Origin: an uncultured Clostridia bacterium
Lineage (GTDB): Bacteria; Bacillota; Clostridia; TANB77; CAG-508
Direction: 5' to 3'
DNA: 64,000 nucleotides
Assembly: GCA_944386365.1 (NCBI GenBank)
Contig: CALXAT010000007.1
Span: 25,145 to 89,144 of the forward strand
How positions within the stretch are numbered: the first letter of the stretch is position 1; every line of letters begins with the position of its first letter. Positions 9,859 through 18,979 of this stretch are shown here, piece after piece. A program made the position numbers and the translations under genes. The notes under the pieces were generated by a model. The model was given only the letters and a program-made list of their open reading frames with translations. It had not been told where the DNA came from and ran no database searches.

Positions 9859-11241
9859 ATGCCTAATATAAATAATTTGAAAAAATATAAAAATATACAT
9901 ATGATTGGAATTGGTGGAACAAGTATGAGTGGTATTGCTGAAATTCTTTATAACTGGGGATTTCATATTACTGGTTCTGATTTAGCAAATTCTGAATCTG
10001 TTCAAACTTTAATCCATAGAGGAATTAAAGTTACTGTTGGACATAACTTAGAAGATGTAAAAAACGCTGATGTTATCATATACTCTGCAGCAATAAAACA
10101 AGAAGATCCTGAAATGGTAGAAGCCAAAAAATTACATATTCCTACAATTGAAAGAGCTGATTTTTTAGGTGAAATAACCAGATGTTTTAAAGATACCATT
10201 TGTATTTCTGGAACACATGGAAAAACAACAACTACTTCTATGATTTCACTTTGTTTCATTTCAGCTTTAACAGATCCAAGTATACAAGTTGGTGCCTATT
10301 TAAAGCCATTAGATGGAAACTATAGAGTTGGAAATAGTGAACATTTTATTATAGAAGCTTGTGAATATGTAGAAAGTTTTTTGAAATTTAGTCCTAAAGC
10401 TGAAATCATACTAAATATTGACAATGATCATTTAGATTATTTTAAAACTTTTGATAATATAAAAAAAGCTTTTATAAAATATGTAAAATTATTACCTGAT
10501 GATGGTATTTTAGTAATAAATGGTGATGATAAAAATTGTCTAGAACTTGCTAATTATACAAATGCATCTATAATGACTTATGGTATAAATAATCAAGATG
10601 TTGACTTTTATGCAACAAACATAGAATTCAATGATGATGGATTTGCAAAATTTGATGTGTATTATAATCATGAATATTTTGACACAATGCAATTATCTGT
10701 ACCTGGTAAACACAACATTTCAAATGCACTTGCTTGTATTGCAATTTGTACAAAATATAAAATTAGTAAAGATGTTATAAAATCTACATTACTCAACTTT
10801 ACTGGTGCACATAGACGATTTGAATATAAAGGTAAAATTAATGGAATTGCCAGCGTTTATGATGATTATGGTCATCACCCTACTGAAATTGTTGCTACTG
10901 CAAAATCGTTGATGAATAAAAAATACAATCATTCTTGGGTCATTTTTCAACCACATACCTATAGTAGAACTAAAAATTTATTAGATGATTTTGCAAAAGC
11001 ATTACTAAATTTTGATAATGTTATTGTATTGGACATATATGCTGCAAGAGAGACCAATACCTATAACATCTCTGCTAAAGATTTAGTCAATAAACTACAT
11101 TCTTTAGGAAAAAATGCTTTATATATCCCTGATTTTAATGAATGTGTAGATTATGTTAAAAAACATATTGATGAAAATGATATTGTACTTACATTAGGTG
11201 CTGGAACAGTTACCAATATTGGTCCTATGTTAGTTAATTAA
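9859..11241 (+). CDS. murC: UDP-N-acetylmuramate--L-alanine ligase
   Basis: Cytoplasmic Mur ligase that adds L-Ala to UDP-MurNAc. The 460-residue protein has the N-terminal UDP-binding motif IGIGGTSMSG, the ATP loop GTHGKTTTTS, the family block HNISNALACIA and the DDYGHHPTEI segment of the C-terminal domain. I chose the ATG at 9859 because AAAGGAG lies 9 nt upstream and the product then starts as MPNINNLKKYKNIHMIG; an earlier in-frame ATG at 9805 adds 18 residues without a ribosome site. It is one of few plus-strand genes in this part, a single-gene unit with a strong terminator. Confidence 0.96.
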   Translation: MPNINNLKKYKNIHMIGIGGTSMSGIAEILYNWGFHITGSDLANSESVQTLIHRGIKVTVGHNLEDVKNADVIIYSAAIKQEDPEMVEAKKLHIPTIERADFLGEITRCFKDTICISGTHGKTTTTSMISLCFISALTDPSIQVGAYLKPLDGNYRVGNSEHFIIEACEYVESFLKFSPKAEIILNIDNDHLDYFKTFDNIKKAFIKYVKLLPDDGILVINGDDKNCLELANYTNASIMTYGINNQDVDFYATNIEFNDDGFAKFDVYYNHEYFDTMQLSVPGKHNISNALACIAICTKYKISKDVIKSTLLNFTGAHRRFEYKGKINGIASVYDDYGHHPTEIVATAKSLMNKKYNHSWVIFQPHTYSRTKNLLDDFAKALLNFDNVIVLDIYAARETNTYNISAKDLVNKLHSLGKNALYIPDFNECVDYVKKHIDENDIVLTLGAGTVTNIGPMLVN

Positions 11242-11283
11242 TTTTAAGAAATTTAATTTTGTATAAAATTCTATAATTTAAAG

Positions 11284-11331
11284 ATATCTAATAGAAAATC
11301 ATTTTGAGATTTTCATTAGATACCTTTTTTT
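11284..11331 (+). terminator. Terminator after murC
   Basis: Long stem TATCTAATAGAAAATC/GATTTTCATTAGATA followed by CC and seven T on the plus strand. Confidence 0.88.
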
Positions 11332-11341
11332 ATTTTCAATC

Positions 11342-11390
11342 CCTTCCCTTTTGGATATTTTTTGTCCATTTTGGCACATCCCTATTAGTC
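11342..11390 (+). repeat. Degenerate REP-like repeat, copy B
   Basis: Partial match to the dispersed repeat: CCCTTTTGGA, then a diverged middle, then ATTTTGGCACATCCCTATT. As with copies A and D, its right end overlaps the 3' end of a minus-strand gene (spoIVB stop at 11385-11387). The middle palindrome is damaged. Confidence 0.5.
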
Positions 11391-12617
11391 TACTTCCTTA
11401 GATTGTTTTAACATTAGATCACCAAATATTGCATATCCTTCTGTGGCTGAATTTACTAGAACATGTGTAACGGCTCCTACAAATTTACCATTTTGTATAA
11501 TTGGTGACCCACTCATTCCTTGAATGATGCCACCTGTTTTTTCTATTAATCTTTCATCTGTTATTTTTATTTCCATACTTTTGTTATTATAATTATTTTC
11601 TTTATATATTTTTGTTATTTCTATCTCATATTCTTCTACGTTACGATTATCTAAACTGCACAAAATCGTTGCTTTCCCTAATTTTATTTCATCTCTTAAT
11701 GCAACTTCCATTTCTTTATTCATATCAATATTTAAACTAGATATATCTTTTATCTTTCCATAAATTCCAAACTCTGTATTTTTGGAAATTTCTCCTATTG
11801 TTTCCTGCTCTTCAATAGTTCCTTGAATTTTTCCAGGATTTCCATCTTCCCCTTTTTTTATATTTAATACTTTTGCTGTAACAAATTCTCCTGAGGCAAT
11901 ATTTAATAAATCTCCTGTATCGATATCTGTGATTCCATGTCCTAAAGCACCAAAACTTTGTGTTGATGGTTCATAAAATGTAACGGTTCCTACACCTGCA
12001 GCACTATCTCTTACCCATAATCCTAATTTGTATTCCTTTTCACTTGTTTTTACAGGTGTAATACTACATGCTTTTGTCTGTTCATCATGTATATATTCTA
12101 TATTTACTTTTTCACCATTTGACATATTTATTCTTTCTATTAATTCATCTGTTGAAGTAATTATATTTTCATTTACTTTAACAATTGTATCGCCTTCTTC
12201 TATTCCTGTATTTTCATATGGTTTATATGTTTTACTATCTTCTCCTTCTATCTCAGACATTCCTACGACTAGTACGCCATTTGTATATAGTTTTACACCT
12301 GCTATATTACCAACTGGAACGACTGTTGTTTTCGGAAGAACAGAAACATCTATATCTTTTATAAATAATTTATCAAATAAATTTATGGATAACTTCTCAT
12401 TTCCTACTTTATTTATTGTTTTTTCTCCAGTATTCGCAGAAGTTTCTAAAACTTCATCTTCTGAATTTAAGGTAATTCCGAAACCCGTTTTTAATGATAT
12501 ATTCTCTCCTTCAAATATCGTAATTTCATCTGGTATATATTGTATTAGCAGAACATATATATATATAATTAATAAAAAAATTAATAATACTATTCTTTTT
12601 ATTATTTTTTTATGCAT
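11385..12617 (-). CDS. spoIVB: SpoIVB peptidase
   Basis: Serine peptidase (family S55) secreted from the forespore into the intermembrane space to trigger sigma-K activation. The 410-residue protein has an N-terminal membrane anchor (about 8-26), a PDZ domain (about 110-190: VVGMSEIEG, GDTIVKVN) and the peptidase domain with SFGALGHGITD (catalytic His) and GMSGSPIIQNGKFVGAVTHV (catalytic Ser in MSGSP). ATG follows AAAGGAGAAGTGT. It is monocistronic and lies downstream of the Tad operon terminator. Its presence is strong evidence for a full endospore programme. Confidence 0.96.
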   Translation of the reverse strand: MHKKIIKRIVLLIFLLIIYIYVLLIQYIPDEITIFEGENISLKTGFGITLNSEDEVLETSANTGEKTINKVGNEKLSINLFDKLFIKDIDVSVLPKTTVVPVGNIAGVKLYTNGVLVVGMSEIEGEDSKTYKPYENTGIEEGDTIVKVNENIITSTDELIERINMSNGEKVNIEYIHDEQTKACSITPVKTSEKEYKLGLWVRDSAAGVGTVTFYEPSTQSFGALGHGITDIDTGDLLNIASGEFVTAKVLNIKKGEDGNPGKIQGTIEEQETIGEISKNTEFGIYGKIKDISSLNIDMNKEMEVALRDEIKLGKATILCSLDNRNVEEYEIEITKIYKENNYNNKSMEIKITDERLIEKTGGIIQGMSGSPIIQNGKFVGAVTHVLVNSATEGYAIFGDLMLKQSKEVD

Positions 12618-12671
12618 ACACTTCTCCTTTAATATGTATTATTCACTTAATCTCTTTTTGTATACATAAAA

Positions 12672-12712
12672 ATAAAAAAAACTGTTTATATTTTTATATA
12701 AACAGCTTTTTA
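12672..12712 (-). terminator. Terminator at the end of the Tad operon
   Basis: Minus-strand stem CTGTTTATA/TATAAACAG followed by eight T, just past the stop of the large pilus-locus protein. Confidence 0.85.
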
Positions 12713-12726
12713 GTCTTTTTTATTTT

Positions 12727-14929
12727 TTATTGAAAAGCAAAATCTACTAATCTTTCAACTACTTCTAAATAATCATTACTTAACACCGCTTGAGAATGAA
12801 TTTGTTTATGCGATCCTATGGTAGTATATCCTATTAAATCATAGGTATCACTATCTCCAAAATATTTTGCAGTTGCTAAGACTCCTACTCCAGATTTAAA
12901 TTTTACTTTCGTAATAGAACTATTTGTTTCGCCTTCATTAACAGCATTTATTGTCATACCTTGTAAGGCTCCCGACTGCACTGCTACTGATTCAATGTTT
13001 GCAGTAGTAACTTGTGTAGATTCTTCAATTAAATTATTATCATTTTTATTTGCATCATCGGAAATTGTTATTAAATGATAATTTAATATAGATTGATCTG
13101 CTATATCTCCTGTAGGCCAAACATAAGCATCACATATTACTAAATCATAATCATTTGCTTCATCCATTATTACATTATTTATATATTGGGAAACATTACT
13201 TCTTGTAGTCGTCTCTAACTTAACTGTTGTATATTTTTCTAGCAAATTCGTTTGTAATCTTGCTAAATTGCTTCCTCTTCCACTGTCTGACACGCCAAAA
13301 AGCAGTATTTTTTTATTTGATTTAGCAACTTCTTTATATGTCTCTGTCGCTTCAGAAGGATTTCTAAATACTTTATACATACTATATCTTTCTCTTCCTA
13401 ATGCAGTATAATATACCTTTGCCAGATCTTTATGATCATCTAAATACTGATAAATATTTGAAGTTCCAACTGCATCTGTTTGTGTAATATAACAGGTATA
13501 ACATCCCAGTTGTTTATGTGGATAATAATAATAAGTTTCTTCTGATGAAGTACTTCCAAGTGATTTTCTTTCCAAATCTATATTAAATACTCCCATTGAA
13601 TTTGCGTTTACTGCTAAATTTTCATGTGTAACTCTATGATAAGTACTATTGTTATCATTGATATTTTCTACAATATATATAGAATTCTCCGTAACAACTT
13701 CTTCATTTTTATTATTATTAATAACGGAATATCCATTATATATCTTCCCGCCAATACTTAGTCCTTGCAAAAAACTAATTAATGAAACATTATTTAATAT
13801 TTTTTCCCAATCTTCTTCTGCTAATTTAGGCATTCTAAATTCATAAGATCCTGTACCATAGTTATTGTAATTGGCTAATGCTATTGATAAATTACTTTCT
13901 ACTACATAACGAATAACTGCTAATCTATGTTGATTAAAATTAGAATCTGGTTCTTCTATTCCATCAAAATCAAATATTTTATAGTTTCCATCAACAAAGC
14001 TATAAATAACATCTCCATTCTCATCTTTAACATCTTCTACGCCTACCGCATTTGCTGAAGTTAAATTGGTCAATCCATAGCTTTCTACCCTTTTTCTAAA
14101 TTCATAAGCTTCTTTATAATATTGATAACCCATATCATTATTTTCATTTTTAAAAGGACCTTGTCCAGAATTCTTCTTTCCATTTAATATCGTAAACCAA
14201 GTTCCATCATCATCCTCATAGTATTTTACACCATTAATTTTAATATAAGGATATCTTTTATTTCCTATATATTCTGTTAATTGTGGTTCAGATGTTATAT
14301 TAACACCTCTATATGTTATACTTCCTGTAGAACTATTATAGGATATATCATCTATTAAATATCCAGCATCGTTTATTGCTTTTCCATTTTGATCATATCC
14401 TTGTATGGTTATATAATTATCTAACGAATAGGTAATAACAACATCCATTTGTCCATTTACATATCTACAACTATAATAAATATATGGCTTTAAACCTGTT
14501 ACTTCTTCTCCATTTGTATATGTCGCATTTGGTTTTAAAGAATTTCTGGTCTCTTCATCTAATGTGTTTTCAAATGGTGAATAAATATAAAAGCCATCAT
14601 ATAATGTAAATACCAATGCCGGTACATATTCTTTTAAATTATCACTATTATATCCTGTCATATTAAAAGATGATGCTATTGATGTAAAAAAACTATTCGC
14701 CGCTGCTTCTATATCTCTTATTTTTGAATTTGTTAAATCTGATGTACTACTATTTATCGTATTTAATTGGAATGCTTTAATTGCATCATAAGTTGAATTG
14801 TCTAATTTGGTATCATATTCTATTTGTAATGCTAATGTATCCACCTGTGCACCGTGTATAGGCTGAAAATACTAGTGATATTGGTAACATGATTATTACA
14901 AAAATAACCGCTAAATATTGAATTTTCAT
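12727..14929 (-). CDS. Large membrane-anchored Tad-locus protein, split by a +1 frameshift at CGG
   Basis: Last gene of the pilus operon; the exact family is not recognised. Two open frames join into 733 residues. The start is ATG 14927-14929, preceded by AAAGGAAAG, and gives a short hydrophobic anchor (MKIQYLAVIFVIIMLPIS...) like a TadE/TadG-type or pilin-like N-terminus. Codon 26 is CGG at 14852-14854. Skipping its C and reading GGT continues into the long frame (Tyr-Thr-Gly-Ala-Gln-Val-Asp-Thr). The zero frame stops 12 codons after CGG. The long frame could be entered independently at a GTG (14842-14844), but that would lose the anchor. The ectodomain is rich in Tyr, Asn, Ser and Thr, which fits a surface-exposed minor pilin or tip protein. 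Confidence 0.75.
14851..14854 (-). other. Putative +1 frameshift site CGG-T (site 1)
   Basis: Zero frame reads TAT ACA CGG TGC; the productive frame reads TAT ACA (C) GGT GCA CAG. The CGG is in frame, the P-site codon is ACA, and the re-read codon is glycine GGT. Confidence 0.7.
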
Positions 14930-14961
14930 AAATCCATCTTTCCTTTGTATCCTTATTTTTT

Positions 14962-14993
14962 AATAGCCTGTAACTTTTTAATTACAGGCTATT
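14962..14993 (-). other. Stem-loop between the last small pilin and the large protein
   Basis: Perfect 12-bp stem AATAGCCTGTAA/TTACAGGCTATT with an 8-nt loop, but with no T-run on the minus strand (A-rich instead). It may be a processing or attenuation hairpin that lowers expression of the last operon gene, rather than a full terminator. Confidence 0.55.
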
Positions 14994-15012
14994 ATATAAT
15001 ATATTACAATTA

Positions 15013-15552
15013 CTAGTTTCCGCTTCCATTCGCTGTTACATATCCACCATGTTGTGCAGCTATTGTATATGTATCATTTCCAGCTACTGTATAAAAGAAG
15101 TTTTTTAATTGTTGTGATAAAGTTGTGTTTGTATTTTTTACACTTGTTGAAAACATATCCCCCTCTTTTAATGCTAGTACTTTTTTCGTTCCATCATTTG
15201 ATGAAAGTGTATCCAATATTTGTGATGTGTACATTGAATAATAAACATTTTCTCCTATTTTTGTAGAATTTGCTTGTGTAGTTTTCTTTCCTGGATTCTC
15301 ATCCAATACTTTTACTTCCATTTCAATATCATAAGAATTTCCTGTTGCTGAAATTCTTTGTTCAAAAGCAGAATAATCATCTAATGTTAATCTTCCAGTT
15401 GTTCTAACATTATCTACAAATTCAGTTGTTGCTGTTTGCACTGTTAATTGTGATATATCATCTGTTCTATCAGACATTGACATTAATGGAAAAACAAACA
15501 TTAAAATTGCTGCTAATACAATTGCAACTATTGTTATTAATGAATCTCCCAT
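15013..15552 (-). CDS. Small membrane-anchored pilin-like protein (GDSL start)
   Basis: 179 residues starting MGDSLITIVAIVLAAILMFVFP, a single N-terminal hydrophobic helix followed by an extracellular-looking Thr/Ser/Asn-rich domain. I start it at the ATG at 15550-15552 because AAGGAGG sits just before it; an upstream in-frame ATG at 15591 would add 13 residues ahead of that ribosome site. The N-terminus differs from the MENASKAL group beside it but has the same size and topology. It is probably a minor pilin of the Tad-like apparatus. No cysteines or catalytic motifs are seen. Confidence 0.75.
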   Translation of the reverse strand: MGDSLITIVAIVLAAILMFVFPLMSMSDRTDDISQLTVQTATTEFVDNVRTTGRLTLDDYSAFEQRISATGNSYDIEMEVKVLDENPGKKTTQANSTKIGENVYYSMYTSQILDTLSSNDGTKKVLALKEGDMFSTSVKNTNTTLSQQLKNFFYTVAGNDTYTIAAQHGGYVTANGSGN

Positions 15553-15594
15553 AATTTTCCTCCTTATAATACCATTATTATATTGTAACATATA

Positions 15595-16272
15595 TTATTG
15601 CATATAATATGATATAACCCTTTTTTTCGTTTTATTGGCATCTGGTGTTTCTACATCTCCATATGTATCATCTAAATTTGTATCAGAAGGTGTTGTTGTA
15701 TCTTCTAAATCTTCTTGATAATAAACACCAAATTTTTCTAAAAAAGTCTTTCCTTTTAATATTGTATCATATATTCCTGTTGAATTCAAGGCTATTTTTG
15801 AATTATTCTCTGCTAATTCCGCTGCAAAAACACTAAAAGACATTGTTGTTCCATTTTGTCTTTGGAAAGTTGCTTTATTACCATATAATAATGCCATTAT
15901 AAAATTATCTTTTTGTCTATCATCACCTAAAACGTCTTTTTCCAAATCGATATAATTTACTGAAACACCATTTACACCGTTTTCTGTCTTTGTATATAAC
16001 TCAATTGGTGTACCATCAGAATAGTAAAACAATATTTTATAATTTTCCTTATAGGCTCTATACATTGTTGGTACAATAGTTTCTTTTCCTACAATTCTTT
16101 CTTTTGCTCCTGTATCTTCAGCATATTGTGTATCAAATTCTCTATCTGTATAATCTAATAAAATTTGTGCTGTTGTTCTTGCTTGAGAAAAAGATGATAT
16201 ACTAATTCCCAATGCTAACACAAAAGTCATAACAGCCGCAGCCATTTTTAAAGCATCTACTGCATTTTCCAT
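15595..16272 (-). CDS. Pilin-like protein, MENA family (divergent member)
   Basis: 225 residues beginning MENAVDALKMAAAVMTFVLALGISISS: the same first four residues and hydrophobic helix as the four MENASKAL proteins upstream in the operon. The ectodomain (about 30-225) has the motif FDTQYAED in the position of the FNxQF motif of its paralogues and a charged, Thr/Asp-rich tail. It is likely a minor pilin or assembly-linked subunit. Spacing to its operon neighbours is short (about 25-45 nt). No known family name is assigned with confidence. Confidence 0.75.
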   Translation of the reverse strand: MENAVDALKMAAAVMTFVLALGISISSFSQARTTAQILLDYTDREFDTQYAEDTGAKERIVGKETIVPTMYRAYKENYKILFYYSDGTPIELYTKTENGVNGVSVNYIDLEKDVLGDDRQKDNFIMALLYGNKATFQRQNGTTMSFSVFAAELAENNSKIALNSTGIYDTILKGKTFLEKFGVYYQEDLEDTTTPSDTNLDDTYGDVETPDANKTKKRVISYYMQ

Positions 16273-16296
16273 AATATATCATCCTTTCTTAAACTT

Positions 16297-16722
16297 TTAT
16301 TGTTTTACAATAGATATGGTATCTACTAAACCTGTATTTCCACCTGATGATCCATATGTAAATGAAATTTTATATGTTGCACCTGTACTAATTTTATCTG
16401 TTGGTGCTGATGTTGAGCTTTCAGTTATAATATTTTCTGTTTTTGATCCATCTTTTAAACTAACAACCACTTTTCTATCATTATCATCTTGTGATAAGTT
16501 GTTTGATAACACAGCTTGTAATAATGATCTTACTGTTGTTCCTCTTTGTGTTCCTTCATATTGTGTAAACTTTGTATTAAAATTTTGTCTTTCAACATCA
16601 CTCATTGCATTGTTATTTACAACACCTGCTGCTTGGTTATAAATTAAAATTCCTAATGAAATAATTAAGATTGCTAATAAGATTGCTCCTGCAATAATTA
16701 ATGCTTTTGATGCATTCTCCAT
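16297..16722 (-). CDS. Pilin-like protein, MENASKAL family, tandem copy 2
   Basis: 141 residues. The N-terminal 85 residues are identical to those of the next gene upstream (16749-17162): MENASKALIIAGAILLAILI, an anchor helix to about residue 32, then the shared ectodomain with FNTKFTQYEGTQ and SLLQAVLSNN. The two differ in a short variable segment (about 95-115) and the extreme C-terminus. This is a recent tandem duplication and probably gives the major or co-major pilins. Each has its own AAAGGA-type ribosome site, so both are likely translated well. Confidence 0.8.
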   Translation of the reverse strand: MENASKALIIAGAILLAILIISLGILIYNQAAGVVNNNAMSDVERQNFNTKFTQYEGTQRGTTVRSLLQAVLSNNLSQDDNDRKVVVSLKDGSKTENIITESSTSAPTDKISTGATYKISFTYGSSGGNTGLVDTISIVKQ

Positions 16723-16748
16723 ACTCTTATCATCCTTTCTTTACTTTT

Positions 16749-17162
16749 TTATTTTTTTACAATTTTTATAGTATCTACTAAACCTGTATTTCCACCTGAT
16801 GATCCATATGTAAATGAAACCTCATATGTAGCTCCTGTACTAATTTTATCTGTTGGTGCTGATGTTGACTTTTCGTCCATAAATGACTTTCCATCTAATG
16901 TAACAACAACTTTTCTATCATTATCATCTTGTGATAAGTTATTTGATAATACAGCTTGTAATAATGATCTTACTGTTGTTCCTCTTTGTGTTCCTTCATA
17001 TTGTGTAAACTTTGTATTAAAGTTTTGTCTTTCAACATCACTCATCGCATTGTTATTTACAACACCTGCTGCTTGGTTGTAAATTAAAATTCCTAATGAA
17101 ATAATTAAGATTGCCAATAAGATTGCTCCTGCGATAATTAATGCTTTTGATGCATTCTCCAT
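16749..17162 (-). CDS. Pilin-like protein, MENASKAL family, tandem copy 1
   Basis: 137 residues, nearly identical to the following gene apart from a variable loop near residue 90-105 (TLDGKSFMDEKSTS against SLKDGSKTENIITESSTS). N-terminus MENASKALIIAG, one hydrophobic helix and a compact Ser/Thr/Gly ectodomain ending in a beta-rich segment. It has no Cys and no catalytic motif. It follows GGAGG. The difference being confined to one loop suggests antigenic or functional diversification of a pilin subunit. Confidence 0.8.
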   Translation of the reverse strand: MENASKALIIAGAILLAILIISLGILIYNQAAGVVNNNAMSDVERQNFNTKFTQYEGTQRGTTVRSLLQAVLSNNLSQDDNDRKVVVTLDGKSFMDEKSTSAPTDKISTGATYEVSFTYGSSGGNTGLVDTIKIVKK

Positions 17163-17254
17163 CTTTAATTCCTCCTTTTTTATTTCAACTTTTGTATATA
17201 TTTTTTACTAAACTTCACTTTAGTAACATTAATAACTTTCATAAGTTTATCATA

Positions 17255-17692
17255 CTAGTTTTGGCTAGGTATTTGTTCAAAATACATATAACTTACTCTT
17301 CCTGTTTTTGTATGATGTTCTATTTTCATACATTTAAATCTAATTTGATTATAATATTGCATAAAAGTATCTGTTCCACTATTATAAATTTCTTCCATAG
17401 AATGTACACTATTATCATCTGTAAATTTTATATCAATTCTAATAGAATTTTTTCCATTATCAACATATAATCCTTTATCATTTTTATCTATTTTATTCTT
17501 TGCATTATCATCAACTGCCTTATTAATCAATGTTGCTAAATCAGTTCCATATAATTCTTTTCCATTATAACTTTCATATTGTGCATTTTTCACTTGTGCT
17601 TCATTATATGTAGCCTTATAATTCAAATACATATATGCTACAGTCGCAACAATAATTAATACAATTACTAAAAATATAATTACTTTTTTCAT
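17255..17692 (-). CDS. Pilin-like protein with lysine-start anchor
   Basis: 145 residues with a different anchor (MKKVIIFLVIVLIIVATVAYMYL). The ectodomain keeps the family plan: YESYNGKELYGTDLATLINKAVDDN matches the FNxQF...LxxxxxxxN region of the MENASKAL proteins, and the C-terminal FKCMKIEHHTKTGRVSYMYF parallels the end of the 247-residue paralogue at 18216-18959. So it belongs to the same superfamily but has swapped its membrane leader. It is probably a minor pilin. Confidence 0.75.
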   Translation of the reverse strand: MKKVIIFLVIVLIIVATVAYMYLNYKATYNEAQVKNAQYESYNGKELYGTDLATLINKAVDDNAKNKIDKNDKGLYVDNGKNSIRIDIKFTDDNSVHSMEEIYNSGTDTFMQYYNQIRFKCMKIEHHTKTGRVSYMYFEQIPSQN

Positions 17693-17707
17693 TTTTCACC
17701 TTTACTT

Positions 17708-18214
17708 TTAAGTTATTTTATTACAAGTAACTCTATATACTCTTTTGGTTACAGTACTAATATCTACACTTACTGTATATTTAGGCAAGCCGTTTTCATC
17801 AGATATACTATTTACTTCATCAGAAATTAACTTATTGTATTTTTTTTCTATTTCATCTTTTCGTTGTGCTGCGGTTTGCCCCTCTTTGTAACCTAATTCT
17901 ATAGAATTTCCATTTAAAATGACCGCTATATAATTTGTATTCTCATTAGCAGCTTGATGAGGCAATTCATATGATTGATTATTTTGTGTTGCTAAGCTTG
18001 CCATTGAAATAACATCATGTATTGTAACATTATCTTTTCCCACATATGTTGTAAATTGACTATTAAATTGTGCTATTTGGTTTTCTTCTATATTAGCATG
18101 TATCTGACTAGAAGTTCCACCAAAGTTTGCAAATAAGTATACAGCTAATGAAATTATCATAATTCCCAACAGAACTCCTGCAGCCATTAGCAAAGCTTTT
18201 GATGCATTTTCCAT
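17708..18214 (-). CDS. Pilin-like protein, MENASKAL family
   Basis: 168 residues: MENASKALLMAAGVLLGIMI anchor, then FNSQFTTYVGKDNVTIHDVISMA with the family motif, and a domain ending VTKRVYRVTCNKIT. Its start lies 2 nt from the stop of the preceding gene, so translation is likely coupled. It is a predicted surface subunit of the Tad-like pilus. One Cys lies near the C-terminus. Confidence 0.75.
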   Translation of the reverse strand: MENASKALLMAAGVLLGIMIISLAVYLFANFGGTSSQIHANIEENQIAQFNSQFTTYVGKDNVTIHDVISMASLATQNNQSYELPHQAANENTNYIAVILNGNSIELGYKEGQTAAQRKDEIEKKYNKLISDEVNSISDENGLPKYTVSVDISTVTKRVYRVTCNKIT

Positions 18215-18215
18215 A

Positions 18216-18959
18216 CTAAACTCCTATTCCTGTACATTCAAATTCCATTTTTATAATTCTTCCTGTTTTTGTATCATATTGTGTTTTATTTGTTATACAT
18301 TTAAACTCTGTTCTTTTAAATTGTACATATTCATAATATACCAAAGCATCTTGATAGATTTTGCTTACACCTCCATATGATTCTGCTGTTTTTGGTAACC
18401 ACTGTTCCTCATCAAATGCCTCATTCTGTTTCTTTGTTGTATTCAATGTTTTATCTTTTAATATTGTTTCAATATTAGCAATTTCGCTTGAGAGTTGATT
18501 TGCATATTTCTGTTGATATTTATCTTCAATATCTCGTATTTTTCCTCCAGATATACTATTTGTCACAGACGTAGGTTGTCCAACAATCTTATCAATCGTA
18601 TCTTCTGTATATGTATTAGAAGTTACTAATCGATTGGTTCCATCATATGTTAAATTTTTTCTAATATCACTAGAAATAGTTATTGTAACTTGCATTTCTG
18701 TATATCCTTCAACTGTTTTTCTAGAATTGTAATCAACTACTTTATTCATAAGTGATATCATGTCACTACCTCTTACATCATCTCTGACATATGTAACATA
18801 CTGATTATTAAATTCTGTTGTTTGTGCATCTGCTGTTGATTGATATGACTTTTCTTGATAATCTGTCAAATTGCTCATCATTAACATAAATGCACCAATA
18901 ATTACTATAGCAATTAATACGCTTGCAGCCATAATCAAAGCTTTTGATGCATTTTCCAT
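18216..18959 (-). CDS. Pilin-like protein, MENASKAL family, long member
   Basis: 247 residues, the first pilin gene after tadBC. N-terminal MENASKALIMAASVLIAIVI anchor; FNNQYVTYVRDDVRGSDMIS carries the shared motif, followed by an inserted Thr/Ser-rich region and a C-terminus (FKRTEFKCITNKTQYDTKTGR) resembling that of 17255-17692. Two cysteines could form a disulfide. Its length suggests a tip or adapter subunit rather than the repeating pilin. Confidence 0.75.
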   Translation of the reverse strand: MENASKALIMAASVLIAIVIIGAFMLMMSNLTDYQEKSYQSTADAQTTEFNNQYVTYVRDDVRGSDMISLMNKVVDYNSRKTVEGYTEMQVTITISSDIRKNLTYDGTNRLVTSNTYTEDTIDKIVGQPTSVTNSISGGKIRDIEDKYQQKYANQLSSEIANIETILKDKTLNTTKKQNEAFDEEQWLPKTAESYGGVSKIYQDALVYYEYVQFKRTEFKCITNKTQYDTKTGRIIKMEFECTGIGV

Positions 18960-18979
18960 TCTTTTTTCCTCCTTTGCAT

